In this document: one piece after another, positions 28,296-37,598 of the stretch
How positions within the stretch are numbered: the stretch's first letter is position 1
Layout: every line of letters starts with the position of its first letter
DNA from: Clostridiales bacterium
Lineage (GTDB): Bacteria; Bacillota; Clostridia; Peptostreptococcales; Anaerovoracaceae
DNA length: 64,000 nt
Assembly (NCBI GenBank): GCA_028725765.1
Contig: JAQYRL010000065.1
Location: 1-64,000, forward strand
Direction: 5' to 3'
Position numbers and translations under genes: made by a program
Notes under the pieces: model-generated
What the model was told of the DNA's origin: nothing
Seen by the model: only the letters and a program-made list of their open reading frames with translations
The model's database searches: none

Positions 28296-31200
28296 TTACT
28301 GTTTCTGAGGATCTCCTGGATCTCTCTTAGTCGCTACATCAGAAGCTGTAGGAACATCCTCGTTTGCAGTTGCATATGTCTTTTCAAGTTCTTTGAGAAG
28401 GTCATAACGACGAAGTGCATCTTCCTCATTCTTCTCGAATAGTTCTTCAGCTCTACCAGGGAATTTTCTAGTCAATGAGCTGTAACGTACTTCACTCATC
28501 AAGAAGTCCTTATATCCTTCTGGTTGAGGCTGCTTGCTGTCAACCTTAAGTGGATTCTTACCTTCTGCAGCAAGATCAGGATTGAATCTGAGCAAGTTCC
28601 AATAACCTACATCAACTGCATCCTTGATGATGCCCTGTGCATTTGAAAGGTTGATTCCGTGGTTGATACAAGGTGCGTATGCGATTATCAGAGATGGTCC
28701 CTTATATGCTTCAGCTTCCTTGATTGCTTTCAGAGTCTGATTCATATCTGCACCCATTCCGATTTGTGCAACATATACATATCCGTAAGCCATTGCGATC
28801 TGTGCAAGATCCTTCTTCTTAACACCCTTGCCTGAAGCAGCAAACTTAGCAACAGCACCCATTGGAGTTGATTTAGAGCTCTGTCCACCAGTGTTAGAAT
28901 AAACCTCTGTATCGAATACTAAAATGTTTACATCCTCGCCTGATGCGATAACGTGGTCAAGTCCACCGTATCCGATATCATATGCCCATCCGTCTCCACC
29001 GAAGATCCATACTGAAGGTTTGATTAGAAGATTCTTATTATCCTTTAAGAACTTAACTTCTTCCTCATCTGCATTCATCTTATCAAGAGCTTCAAGAACT
29101 GCCTTGGATGTAGCCTTCGATTCGTCTCCGTCGTACATGTGGTCAATCCAGTTTTGTCCGACTTCCTTAAAGTCTGCATGTTTCTCCATGAGTTTTTCAA
29201 CCGCTGTTCTGGCTGCTTCTCTTCTTGTCTTCATTCCAAGGTGCATACCAAGACCAAATTCAGCGTTGTCTTCAAATAGTGAGTTAGCCCAAGCAGGTCC
29301 ACAACCATTTTCGTTTGTTGTATAAGGTGTTGCTGGTGCACTGAATCCCCAGATAGAAGAACATCCTGTAGCGTTGGCTACAAACATTCTATCTCCGAAT
29401 AGCTGAGTTACAAGTCTTGCATAAGGAGTTTCTCCGCATCCTGGGCAAGCGCCTGAGAACTCAAGCAATGGTTGCAAGAACTGAGATCCCTTTAAGCTGT
29501 CTGGCTTGAATGGAACTTCAACTCGCTCTGTATCATAGAATACTGTATTATATTTCTTCTGAGTATTATGCATAAGATCAGAAGTCACTGGCACCATCTC
29601 AAGTGCCTTGTTCTTTGCAGGGCAAGTTGATGCACAAGATCCGCAACCAGTACAATCCATTGAGGATATAGCAATTGTGAACTTCTGTCCATCCTTAGCT
29701 CCCATCATATCAAGAGCCTGATCTCCGATCTTCTTACCATCTTCTTCGCTCATGCCGAATGCCCTGATAACTGCATGCGGACATACATAAGCACATCTAT
29801 TGCACTGAATACAATTTTCAGGTTTCCATACTGGAATTCTCTGTGCAATTTCTCTCTTTTCGTGAAGTGAAGTTCCAGCAGGAGCATCTCCTCTGATATA
29901 GTCAACAAAGGTTGAAACTGGAAGCTCGTCGCCACGCATAGCATTTGAAGGTACCATAACCTCATTGAGATATTTTGTGAGTTCTGGTGTCTTACCTTCA
30001 GGCTGTGGATAGCACATTTCGCCTTCAGCAGTTTTCCAACTTTCAGGAACCACAAATTCCTTAACATGCTTGATTCCAGCGTCAACAGCTGCTTTGTTCA
30101 TATTTACAATCTTCTCACCCTTACGTCCGTAAGTCTTCTCAATTGCAGTCTTCATATATTCTGAAGCCTTATCAATAGGAATTATATTAGCTAGCTTGAA
30201 GAATGCAGCTTGAAGAACAGTATTTGTTCTCATAACGCCAAGGCCTATCTCTTCTGCCAAATCAACGGCATTACAAGTATAGAATTTGATATTGTTGTTA
30301 GCAATGTATCTCTTAACATTTCCTGGAATCATCTCTTCCAGTTCTTTCTCATCCCATGTAGTATTGAGAAGGAAGTATCCGCCAGGAACGACATCTTGCA
30401 CAATGTCATATCTGTGCATATAAGACTGCTGATGACATGCAACGAAGTCTGCCTGTTTTACATAATATGTAGATTTAATTGGGTGATCTCCAAATCTCAA
30501 GTGAGAAATTGTGATACCGCCAGATTTCTTAGAGTCATATTGGAAATATGCCTGTACATACTTATCAGTGTGGTCACCTATAATCTTAACTGAGTTCTTG
30601 TTAGCTCCAACTGTACCGTCAGATCCAAGACCCCAGAATTTGCAAGAAATTGTTCCTTCAGGCACTGTAACAGGTTTTTCACTTGGTGTAAGTGAAAGAT
30701 TAGTAACATCATCCACGATGGAAATTGTAAATTCAGGCTTTGGATTATCTTTCTTAAGTTCTTCATATACAGACAAAATATCTGCTGGCTGAACGTCTTT
30801 TGATCCAAGTCCATATCTACCGCCAGTGATTACGCAGTTATCAAATTCTGATCCACGAAGAGCTTTAACAACGTCAAGATACAGAGGTTCGCCAACAGAT
30901 CCTGGCTCTTTACATCTATCAAGTACAGCTATCTTCTTAACAGTCTTAGGAATTTGATCTAACAGATGCTTAACAGAAAATGGTCTGAATAAGTGAACCT
31001 TAACAAGTCCTACTTTTTCACCCTTAGCACTTAGGTAATCCACCACTTCTTCTGTCGCATCACAGACAGAACCCATTGCAATAATTACCTCTGTAGCATC
31101 CTTTGCACCATAATAGTTGAAAGGTTTATAATTTGTGCCAATCTTCTCGTTAACCATATTCATAGAATCAACGAATATATCTACTGCATCCTTATATACT

Positions 31201-31898
31201 GTGTTGCAAGCTTCTCTATGCTGGAAGAATGTCTCTGGCTGTTCAGCTGATCCCATTGCAATACCGTGTTCAGGATGCAGAGCCTGATCTCTTCTTCTCT
31301 GTACTGCATCCCAGTTAACCATGCTCTTGAGTTCGTCGTAATCCCAGACTTCAATCTTCTGCTGCTCATGTGAAGTTCTGAATCCGTCGAAGAAGTGAAG
31401 TGTAGGAAGTGCACCGTTAATTGTTGCAAGGTGAGCAACTGCTGCAAGGTCCATAACCTGCTGAACGCTGTTTGAAACTAGCATAGCAAATCCTGTCTGT
31501 CTTGCTGCCATTACGTCCGAATGATCTCCAAATATTGAAAGAGCATGGGTTGCAATAGCTCTTGCTGCAACGTGAAATACTGCAGGTGCCATTTCTGCTG
31601 CAAGTTTATACATGTTAGGAATCATCAAAAGCAATCCCTGCGATGCTGTGAATGTAGATGTAAATGAACCAGCGGAAGCTGCTCCGTGAACTGCTCCTGC
31701 AGCTCCTCCCTCTGACTGCATTTCGATAATGTTAACTTTTTCACCGAAAATATTCTTTCGATCATCAGATGCCCATTCGTCCATGCTTTCAGCCATAGGG
31801 GATGATGGTGTGATTGGATAGATAGCTGCTACTTCTGAAAAAGCATATGCCACATGAGCGGCAGCTGTATTACCATCCATTGTTTTTAGGTTTCTCAC
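28296..31898 (-). CDS. nifJ: Pyruvate:ferredoxin (flavodoxin) oxidoreductase
   Basis: Homodimeric PFOR: pyruvate + CoA + oxidised ferredoxin to acetyl-CoA + CO2 + reduced ferredoxin, the central oxidative step of this metabolism. The 1200-residue chain has the fused domain order: N-terminal pyruvate-binding domain (T-M-D-G-N-T-A-A-A-H-V-A-Y-A-F-S-E-V), domain II, a two-[4Fe-4S] ferredoxin domain (C-I-Q-C-N-R-C-A-Y-V-C-P and C-T-G-C-G-S-C-A-S-T-C-P), the proximal cluster cysteine pair in G-A-C-P-G-C-G-E-T-P-Y, and the TPP domain (G-G-D-G-W-A-Y-D-I-G-Y-G-G-L-D-H). A GTG at 31898 with AAGGAAGG 8 nt upstream fits best; the GTG at 31907 overlaps the SD. Promoter at 31953-31981. No activating pyruvate-formate-lyase is seen nearby. 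Confidence 0.95.
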   Translation of the reverse strand: MRNLKTMDGNTAAAHVAYAFSEVAAIYPITPSSPMAESMDEWASDDRKNIFGEKVNIIEMQSEGGAAGAVHGAASAGSFTSTFTASQGLLLMIPNMYKLAAEMAPAVFHVAARAIATHALSIFGDHSDVMAARQTGFAMLVSNSVQQVMDLAAVAHLATINGALPTLHFFDGFRTSHEQQKIEVWDYDELKSMVNWDAVQRRRDQALHPEHGIAMGSAEQPETFFQHREACNTVYKDAVDIFVDSMNMVNEKIGTNYKPFNYYGAKDATEVIIAMGSVCDATEEVVDYLSAKGEKVGLVKVHLFRPFSVKHLLDQIPKTVKKIAVLDRCKEPGSVGEPLYLDVVKALRGSEFDNCVITGGRYGLGSKDVQPADILSVYEELKKDNPKPEFTISIVDDVTNLSLTPSEKPVTVPEGTISCKFWGLGSDGTVGANKNSVKIIGDHTDKYVQAYFQYDSKKSGGITISHLRFGDHPIKSTYYVKQADFVACHQQSYMHRYDIVQDVVPGGYFLLNTTWDEKELEEMIPGNVKRYIANNNIKFYTCNAVDLAEEIGLGVMRTNTVLQAAFFKLANIIPIDKASEYMKTAIEKTYGRKGEKIVNMNKAAVDAGIKHVKEFVVPESWKTAEGEMCYPQPEGKTPELTKYLNEVMVPSNAMRGDELPVSTFVDYIRGDAPAGTSLHEKREIAQRIPVWKPENCIQCNRCAYVCPHAVIRAFGMSEEDGKKIGDQALDMMGAKDGQKFTIAISSMDCTGCGSCASTCPAKNKALEMVPVTSDLMHNTQKKYNTVFYDTERVEVPFKPDSLKGSQFLQPLLEFSGACPGCGETPYARLVTQLFGDRMFVANATGCSSIWGFSAPATPYTTNENGCGPAWANSLFEDNAEFGLGMHLGMKTRREAARTAVEKLMEKHADFKEVGQNWIDHMYDGDESKATSKAVLEALDKMNADEEEVKFLKDNKNLLIKPSVWIFGGDGWAYDIGYGGLDHVIASGEDVNILVFDTEVYSNTGGQSSKSTPMGAVAKFAASGKGVKKKDLAQIAMAYGYVYVAQIGMGADMNQTLKAIKEAEAYKGPSLIIAYAPCINHGINLSNAQGIIKDAVDVGYWNLLRFNPDLAAEGKNPLKVDSKQPQPEGYKDFLMSEVRYSSLTRKFPGRAEELFEKNEEDALRRYDLLKELEKTYATANEDVPTASDVATKRDPGDPQKQ

Positions 31899-31952
31899 TC
31901 TTTTCACCTTCCTTTGTTTATATTAAAAATTAATGCTTTATTCTCTACTCTA

Positions 31953-31981
31953 AGTGTACTCCTCAGTGTATACAATGTCAA
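31953..31981 (-). promoter_or_regulatory. Promoter of nifJ
   Basis: Minus strand: TTGACA, 17 nt, TACACT. The rest of the 385-nt gap to the lipoprotein gene holds only that gene's terminator (32121-32169); no other gene or riboswitch was recognised. Confidence 0.7.
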
Positions 31982-32120
31982 CCAATTTCTCCTATTAGCA
32001 CTAGTTAAAACCTCAACAAAATTAGAAAATAACGGCATACTCAAGCCTTACCTTATCTCTTCTACAATAACATAATATCTTATTATTCTAAAATTACTGA
32101 AGCTAAGTATTTGATTCTAT

Positions 32121-32169
32121 AAAAAAAATAAACCGCTGCAGTCCAATGTGAATTTATGCAACGGTTTAT
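32121..32169 (-). terminator. Terminator of the lipoprotein gene
   Basis: AAACCG (32131-32136) pairs with CGGTTT (32163-32168), with an inner TGCA/TGCA stem; on the minus strand an A-T tract of eight T (32122-32129) follows. Confidence 0.75.
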
Positions 32170-32283
32170 ATTAACATGTTTATAAAATATGAATACAATT
32201 TTTTCTCTGCGCTTAATTTAAATTAACGGCATGAAGCACTTACTCTGCTTATCAATTTATATCAAGCAATTCAAACTATAATT

Positions 32284-32913
32284 TTAATTGGTATTTTTAT
32301 GAGTATCTTTCAATTGTTGAGCTTGCTGTGTCAAATATCCTCCCATAAGTGCGTCCTGAAATTCAAAATTATTGTTTGGATCTACAACTTTCCATTCGCC
32401 TTTCTTCTTATCGTAGTTAAGCACAATATCAGCTTTATTCTTTACTCTTTTGTCTGCTTTCTTGTATTCTTCTTTCATTTTCTTGTCAATAGCTTTACTT
32501 AGCTCATCTTCCTTCATGGCTTTTAATTCTTTCATATTCTTACTAAAGTACTCATTCATACGCTCAGTTACTTTTATAAAATCGTATGTTTCAAATTCAA
32601 CTGTTACTTCTGCTTCTTTATTCTTTTTCACTTCTTCACTATCAACAATTTTAAATTCAAAATCCTTCATTCTATTGAACTGCTCTTGTGGGCTCTTTTC
32701 GAAGGTTTTCTTGAGTTGTTTCTTTTCATCATCGGAAAGTTTACGACCCGATAGTTTCTCCTGCCACACTACAACATCGCCCTTTTGAAGGTCCTTCAAA
32801 AAAGCTTCTGTAGCACCTTTTGGTGTTTTTAGATCTTGACCACATGCTGATAATCCCATTATCATGCACAAAACAATTGCAACACCCAATATTTTACTAA
32901 ATTTCTTATTCAT
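32284..32913 (-). CDS. Lipoprotein of unknown function
   Basis: A 209-residue lipoprotein exported to the outer face of the membrane: signal segment with a lipobox L-S-A-C (Cys about residue 24 after the ATG), then a highly charged lysine/glutamate-rich domain with several coiled-coil stretches (N-K-E-A-E-V-T-V-E-F-E-T-Y-D-F). The middle has the layout of DUF4878/DUF5105-like lipoproteins (W-K-V-V-D-P near the C-terminus), where a K-T-P-x-x-A-T-x-A-F-L-K-D-L-Q-K-G-D-V motif follows the lipobox. ATG at 32913 has AAGGAG 8 nt upstream; the TTG at 32916 is unlikely. Function unknown. Confidence 0.82.
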   Translation of the reverse strand: MNKKFSKILGVAIVLCMIMGLSACGQDLKTPKGATEAFLKDLQKGDVVVWQEKLSGRKLSDDEKKQLKKTFEKSPQEQFNRMKDFEFKIVDSEEVKKNKEAEVTVEFETYDFIKVTERMNEYFSKNMKELKAMKEDELSKAIDKKMKEEYKKADKRVKNKADIVLNYDKKKGEWKVVDPNNNFEFQDALMGGYLTQQAQQLKDTHKNTN

Positions 32914-32970
32914 CAAACATTCTCCTTAATTATAAATCAACATGATTATTATACATCCTACGTTCAATGC

Positions 32971-32998
32971 TTGCAAGATAAAAACAATGTTATATAAT
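32971..32998 (+). promoter_or_regulatory. Promoter of the EamA transporter gene
   Basis: TTGCAA, 16 nt, TATAAT. Transcription would begin near 33005, so the first ATGs of the long reading frame are upstream of the mRNA and translation may begin at or near 33005 with little or no leader. Confidence 0.5.
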
Positions 32999-33004
32999 AG
33001 TCTC

Positions 33005-33937
33005 ATGATTAGAAATAACATTAACATAATATCACAAAAATACAACTTAAAAGCCATATTCTCAATGATGCTGTCATCAGCGTCCTTTGTGTGCATGGCA
33101 ACAATGGTTAAAATCTCTGGTTCAGATATACCTCTAATGCAGCAAGTTTTCTTCCGCAATCTTGTAATGCTAATATTTGCGTGTTTCGTCATTCATAAAG
33201 AAAATATTAGCCTCCGGGTTAAAAAAGTCCATCGTCCTTTTTTGACAGTGAGATGTGTTTTTGGTTTCTTTGGTGTCATAAGTGTTTTTTATGCCAGCAA
33301 TCATCTATATCTTGCGGATGCCCAAATTCTTCAAAAGCTCAATCCTTTTTTTGTTATGTTTTGGGCCGTGACTCTACTGAAGGAAAGAGTTAGCTGGCAG
33401 AGGATTCTGAGCATATTGCTAGGATTCCTAGGTGCCGTCATCGTAATAAACCCTACCGGAAACCTCGAGTTAGCTCATATAGACAACTCACCGATATTAG
33501 GTGGAGGAAACTTTTCTCTCATATTTCCTTTCCTAGTTGGAATTGCATCTGCATTCTTTGGAGGCACTGCATATGCAATGGTTGGTAAACTCGCTGGTGC
33601 AATTGAAGGAATGGTAATAATATTCTATTTCTCATTGTTTTCAATGATTTGCTCAGTTATGTTCATACCATTTCAATGGGTATCCCCAGATCCTATGTCA
33701 TGGATTTATTTGATACTTATAGGTGTTTTTGCTGCAAGTGGTCAATACTTTCTAACGAAAGCTTATCTGTCGGGAAAAGCTAGTTCAGTTACTGTATTTG
33801 ATTATACAGGTGTCATACTATCACCTTTAGTAGGAATGATTATCTTTGGTGAAAATTTAAAATTGACGACTCTTATCGGTATGGCAGTAATTATTGGAAG
33901 CGGCATCTGGGCTATAAGTCTTAATAAATCAAAATAA
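33005..33937 (+). CDS. EamA/DMT-family transporter
   Basis: A roughly 310-residue membrane protein of the drug/metabolite transporter family with ten predicted helices in two EamA repeats (repeat motifs Q-I-L-Q-K-L-N-P-F-F-V-M-F-W-A-V-T-L-L-K-E-R and V-F-D-Y-T-G-V-I-L-S-P-L-V-G-M-I-I-F-G-E). Family members export or import amino acids, nucleotides or other metabolites; substrate not readable. No SD is visible before any of the candidate ATGs (32942, 33005, 33065 region); 33005 is chosen because it lies at the predicted transcription start. Possibly leaderless. Confidence 0.82.
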   Translation: MIRNNINIISQKYNLKAIFSMMLSSASFVCMATMVKISGSDIPLMQQVFFRNLVMLIFACFVIHKENISLRVKKVHRPFLTVRCVFGFFGVISVFYASNHLYLADAQILQKLNPFFVMFWAVTLLKERVSWQRILSILLGFLGAVIVINPTGNLELAHIDNSPILGGGNFSLIFPFLVGIASAFFGGTAYAMVGKLAGAIEGMVIIFYFSLFSMICSVMFIPFQWVSPDPMSWIYLILIGVFAASGQYFLTKAYLSGKASSVTVFDYTGVILSPLVGMIIFGENLKLTTLIGMAVIIGSGIWAISLNKSK

Positions 33938-33940
33938 GTA

Positions 33941-34480
33941 CTAATTTTTACTTTCTCTCTCAGCCTCAATCTTTTTAAAATCATCTGCATACTTCACATT
34001 TGGAGGGATAGTCATTAGTTTTGCCAAGCCCTCCTCTAGAAGAGTTTTGTTGAACATTTTGTCATCTAAGTATACATATGCTAGGATTCTTCCATATTTA
34101 TCTCTCTCCTGCACATCGGTTTCAAGAGTAACATACTTTCCTTCAAGATTATCCCTTGTATACTTGCTGGCTATCTTTCCGATAGGAGTATTTCTTGACT
34201 TATCCGGATGTACACTTTCCGGTGTGTCTATCCCTATCATCCTTACTTTTTCTTTTTTTCCATTTAAAAGAACTACAACTGTATCCCCATCAACAACTCT
34301 ATCGCAGTAGACCTTGCCATTCTCAACCGAAGATGACTGGTCATCCAACCAGTCAGGTATCAATCCTTCCGGTATAAGTCCACTATCTCTCCCATATGTT
34401 ATTGTAACAACTATAACTAATGTAATTACAATTGATATTAATCTGTTCTTATTGTTTCTACGTCTACGTCTTTTTGCCAT
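33941..34480 (-). CDS. Membrane-anchored thermonuclease (SNase-like)
   Basis: A 179-residue staphylococcal-nuclease-like protein with a basic N-terminus (K-R-R-R-R-R) and one hydrophobic segment (about 13-29) acting as signal anchor, so the nuclease is outside the membrane. The OB-fold domain has the catalytic set: R80 and E88 in V-R-M-I-G-I-D-T-P-E-S (with D85/T86 for calcium) and R131 in E-R-D-K-Y-G-R. Expected role: hydrolysis of extracellular DNA or RNA. It converges with the EamA gene, only 3 nt between stops. Downstream of tatD on the other side, possibly in one transcript. Confidence 0.9.
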   Translation of the reverse strand: MAKRRRRRNNKNRLISIVITLVIVVTITYGRDSGLIPEGLIPDWLDDQSSSVENGKVYCDRVVDGDTVVVLLNGKKEKVRMIGIDTPESVHPDKSRNTPIGKIASKYTRDNLEGKYVTLETDVQERDKYGRILAYVYLDDKMFNKTLLEEGLAKLMTIPPNVKYADDFKKIEAERESKN

Positions 34481-34510
34481 ATAGGGTCCTGACTATAAAG
34501 ATTTAATGAT

Positions 34511-35341
34511 CTATCTTATGTTGAAAAATTTCTTGGCATTTTCACAAGTTATCCTTGCAACCTCTTCATAATCCATGCCTTTAATTACAGCCATCCTTCT
34601 GGCAGTATGTTCTACATATGGCGATTTATTTGGTTTCCCTCTAAATGGCTCAGGTGTCAAATACGGTGCATCTGTTTCAACCAATAGATATTCAATAGGA
34701 ATCTGTTTCACTACCTCTACACTCTTTTTGTTGTTCTTATATGTAAGAGGCCCTGCCATCGAAAGTGTTCCGCCAAGTTTAATATATTCCATACCCTGTT
34801 CCACGCCACCAGAGTAGCAATGCAAAAGAACGCGTGCATCAGAAACCTGGCTGCCATCACTCAAAGTTCTTTTTGGGAACCATCCTTTTCTTTCATCGGA
34901 AAACGCCCCCTCTTCAATGAGGATGTCCATTGTATCCTTTGCAGCTTCACGCGAATGTATTACTATTGGCATCTTAAGTTTGTTTGCAAGACGGATTTGC
35001 TCTCTAAACCACTTTTGCTGATCGTCCTTAGTGCTGTGCATGTAGTGGTAGTCAAGGCCTATTTCACCAATGGCCTGAACTTTTTCTTTCTTAGCAAGTC
35101 CTTCTATTAATGATATCTCCATTTCATCGATATCTGAAACTTCATGCGGGTGGATACCAACAACAGCATAACACCATTCATTTTCACCTGCATTTTTAAC
35201 GGACTGTAGTGACGACGAAAGGTCGCATCCTACATCCATAACATATGAAACATCTGAATTGTTTATTTCTTCAATTAATATTTTTCTGTCTTCGTCAGTA
35301 TATTTCTCGAAATTTATATGTGCATGCGAATCGAATAGAAT
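34511..35341 (-). CDS. tatD: TatD-family metal-dependent DNase, ATT start
   Basis: TatD hydrolase of 276 residues. An ATG-only reading would begin at 35239 and lose the family N-terminus; in the same frame upstream the sequence reads L-F-D-S-H-A-H-I-N-F-E-K-Y, the TatD opening (M-L-F-D-S-H-A-H) with the first codon ATT (35341-35339). A perfect AGGAGG (35351-35356) is 9 nt upstream and an in-frame TAA (35350-35348) lies between them, so no other start is available. Remaining metal ligands are visible: E-I-G-L-D-Y-H, V-I-H-S-R, L-H-C-Y-S-G and V-E-T-D-A-P-Y-L-T-P. Follows metG (85 nt), a frequent pairing. Confidence 0.9.
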   Translation of the reverse strand: MLFDSHAHINFEKYTDEDRKILIEEINNSDVSYVMDVGCDLSSSLQSVKNAGENEWCYAVVGIHPHEVSDIDEMEISLIEGLAKKEKVQAIGEIGLDYHYMHSTKDDQQKWFREQIRLANKLKMPIVIHSREAAKDTMDILIEEGAFSDERKGWFPKRTLSDGSQVSDARVLLHCYSGGVEQGMEYIKLGGTLSMAGPLTYKNNKKSVEVVKQIPIEYLLVETDAPYLTPEPFRGKPNKSPYVEHTARRMAVIKGMDYEEVARITCENAKKFFNIR

Positions 35342-35426
35342 TTGAAATTACCTCCTAATTTTCAATAATGAATAATCTATAATCAGAATCAATTTAGTAT
35401 TGAATCATCTATATATAGATTGCTAT

Positions 35427-37346
35427 TTAAGCTATCACTTCTCCATCCGGGGCATCGGTTTCTACAAGTTCAAGTTTCTCACCATTATCTGCATAGAGAA
35501 TCATGCCCTTTGACTCCAATCCACGAAGTTTCCTAGGTTTTAGGTTTGCAACAACCGCAACCTTTTTCCCAACCATTTCTTCTGGTGTAAAATGCTCTGC
35601 AACACCTGAAATTATCTGTCTCTTTTCAGTTCCCATTTTCACCTGAAATACAAGCAGTTTATCTGCTTTTGGATGTTTCTCAGCCTTGATAATCTCACCA
35701 ACACGCAAATCTATTTTGTCGAAATCATCATAGACAATTTCCGATTTAAGATCTAGAGGAATATTGTCCTCTTCAGCATCATGAGAATCCTGAATCTTTT
35801 CGAGTTCCTCAAGCTCTTTCTCAATATCAATTCTTGGGAATAGTGGCTTACCTTTCTTGACTTTCTCCTGATACATCATTTCAAATTCTTTTGCATCTTC
35901 CCAAGCTACGTCAGCATACCAAAGTCCCATTTGTTTTCGTATTTCGTCTGAAGTAGAGTGCATGAATGGATAAATTAAAATTGATACGATTCTAATTGTT
36001 TCAGCCAAGTTATGTAGGCATGTGTCAAGATTGTCCTTTTTTGCCTCATCCTTAGCGAGGACCCAAGGCATCTTCTCATCAATGTACTTATTTGCTCTTC
36101 TAACTAGAATCCAAATTTCTTCGAGTGCACTGTGGAACGCGAATTTATCCATCTCTGTCTCAACCTTATCAGCCGCTGCAAGTGCGACTGCTTTGAGACT
36201 CTTGTCATAATCATCTTCGATTTTTGCATCAGGGACTATTCCTGCATTATATTTTTCTATCATCGAAACTGTTCTTGACACAAGATTTCCAAGGTCATTT
36301 GCAAGGTCCGAATTTATTCTTTTGATTAATGCTTCTGTACTGTAATTGCCATCATGACCAAATGTATATTCACGTAGCAAGAAATACTTGAGTGCATCAA
36401 TGCCATATCTATCTATTAGTTTAACAGGATCAACAACATTTCCCTTAGATTTTGACATCTTCCCACCATCTAACAAAAGCCATCCATGTCCAAGAACTTT
36501 CTTAGGTAGAGGAAGTCCTAAAGACATCAAAATAGCTGGCCAAATAACCGTGTGGAATCGTACGATTTCTTTGCCTACAAGGTGCACATCTGCAGGCCAA
36601 TATTTGTCATAAAGCTCCTTGTCATCAGGATATCCAAGTGCCGTAATATAGTTGCTCAAAGCATCAAGCCATACATAAATTACATGTTTTTCATCAATCG
36701 GAACCTTGATTCCCCAATCGAATGTAGACCTAGAAATACATAGATCGTCAAGTCCCTGTTTAACAAAAGCAAGCATCTCATTTCTTCTAGCTTCTGGTTC
36801 AAGAAAATCAGTTGTTTCAAAAAGCTCTATCAACTTGTCCTGATATTTTGATAGCTTAAAGAAATATGCTTCTTCATGTTCCTCTGTTACTGGTCTTCCA
36901 CAATCAGGGCATTTACCATCTTCCAATTGACTGTCGGTCCAGAAAGCTTCACATGGCTTACAATAATGCCCACTATATACACCCTTGTATATATCACCTT
37001 TCTCATACAGTTCCATGAAAATCTTCTGAACTCTTTCAATATGTCTAGGTTCTGTAGTCCTGATAAAATCATCATAGGAAATCTCCATAGTCTCCCATAA
37101 CTTTTTCACCCCAGAGACAATTTTATCTACATGTTCCTTAGGTGTAATACCCTTCTCCTGAGCGATAGTTTGAATCTTTTGCCCATGTTCATCTGTTCCT
37201 GTCAAAAATCTGACATCATAACCTGATAGCCTTTTAAATCTGGCCATAGCATCAGCCATAACAGTACAATAAGTATGACCTATATGCAGATTGTCGCTCG
37301 GATAATAAATAGGCGTTGTAATGTAATATTTCTTCTTATCGCTCAT
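35427..37346 (-). CDS. metG: Methionyl-tRNA synthetase
   Basis: Charges tRNA-Met with methionine. The 639-residue class I enzyme has H-I-G-H (21-24), K-M-S-K-S (G-G-K-M-S-K-S-K-G-N-V), a zinc knuckle with two C-x2-C pairs (C-K-P-C and C-P-D-C), and a C-terminal tRNA-binding (EMAP/Arc1p-like) OB domain (about 535-639: F-D-K-I-D-L-R-V-G-E-I ... S-K-G-M-I-L-Y). Domain composition matches the long bacterial form. No T-box was recognised upstream; the gene lies 24 nt after the small membrane protein gene. Confidence 0.96.
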   Translation of the reverse strand: MSDKKKYYITTPIYYPSDNLHIGHTYCTVMADAMARFKRLSGYDVRFLTGTDEHGQKIQTIAQEKGITPKEHVDKIVSGVKKLWETMEISYDDFIRTTEPRHIERVQKIFMELYEKGDIYKGVYSGHYCKPCEAFWTDSQLEDGKCPDCGRPVTEEHEEAYFFKLSKYQDKLIELFETTDFLEPEARRNEMLAFVKQGLDDLCISRSTFDWGIKVPIDEKHVIYVWLDALSNYITALGYPDDKELYDKYWPADVHLVGKEIVRFHTVIWPAILMSLGLPLPKKVLGHGWLLLDGGKMSKSKGNVVDPVKLIDRYGIDALKYFLLREYTFGHDGNYSTEALIKRINSDLANDLGNLVSRTVSMIEKYNAGIVPDAKIEDDYDKSLKAVALAAADKVETEMDKFAFHSALEEIWILVRRANKYIDEKMPWVLAKDEAKKDNLDTCLHNLAETIRIVSILIYPFMHSTSDEIRKQMGLWYADVAWEDAKEFEMMYQEKVKKGKPLFPRIDIEKELEELEKIQDSHDAEEDNIPLDLKSEIVYDDFDKIDLRVGEIIKAEKHPKADKLLVFQVKMGTEKRQIISGVAEHFTPEEMVGKKVAVVANLKPRKLRGLESKGMILYADNGEKLELVETDAPDGEVIA

Positions 37347-37370
37347 TCTTCTAATCCCTTCCTTAAGTAA

Positions 37371-37574
37371 CTAAATTTCAAGATCCTCGTCTGTCCAGTC
37401 TTCACCGCTCCACTCTTCTTCAGGCCACTCTTCGTTGATAAAAATTTTCTTCATGATTCTATCCATGCCTATTACAAGTGCGGTACTGGCTACAAATCCA
37501 ACTCCTAGGATCGCAAGAGAAACCTTAGCAACCTTTGAAAAACTGTTATTTGTTTTTTTACTTTCTTTGCTCAT
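37371..37574 (-). CDS. Small membrane protein with acidic C-terminus
   Basis: A 67-residue protein: lysine/serine N-terminus, one hydrophobic helix (about 19-38, S-L-A-I-L-G-V-G-F-V-A-S-T-A-L-V), then an acidic tryptophan-rich tail (E-E-W-P-E-E-E-W-S-G-E-D-W-T-D-E-D). The tail contains three W-x-x-E/D-W-like repeats. I recognise no family. A good SD (GAGGG) precedes the ATG, and it is embedded between metG and a kinase-like gene in the same direction, which supports a real gene. Confidence 0.7.
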   Translation of the reverse strand: MSKESKKTNNSFSKVAKVSLAILGVGFVASTALVIGMDRIMKKIFINEEWPEEEWSGEDWTDEDLEI

Positions 37575-37598
37575 TTCTAACCCTCCCTCTAATTGAGA

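Noticed and set aside
35240-35341. Truncated TatD pseudogene
   Set aside because: The missing N-terminus is present in frame and begins with a non-canonical ATT behind a strong SD.
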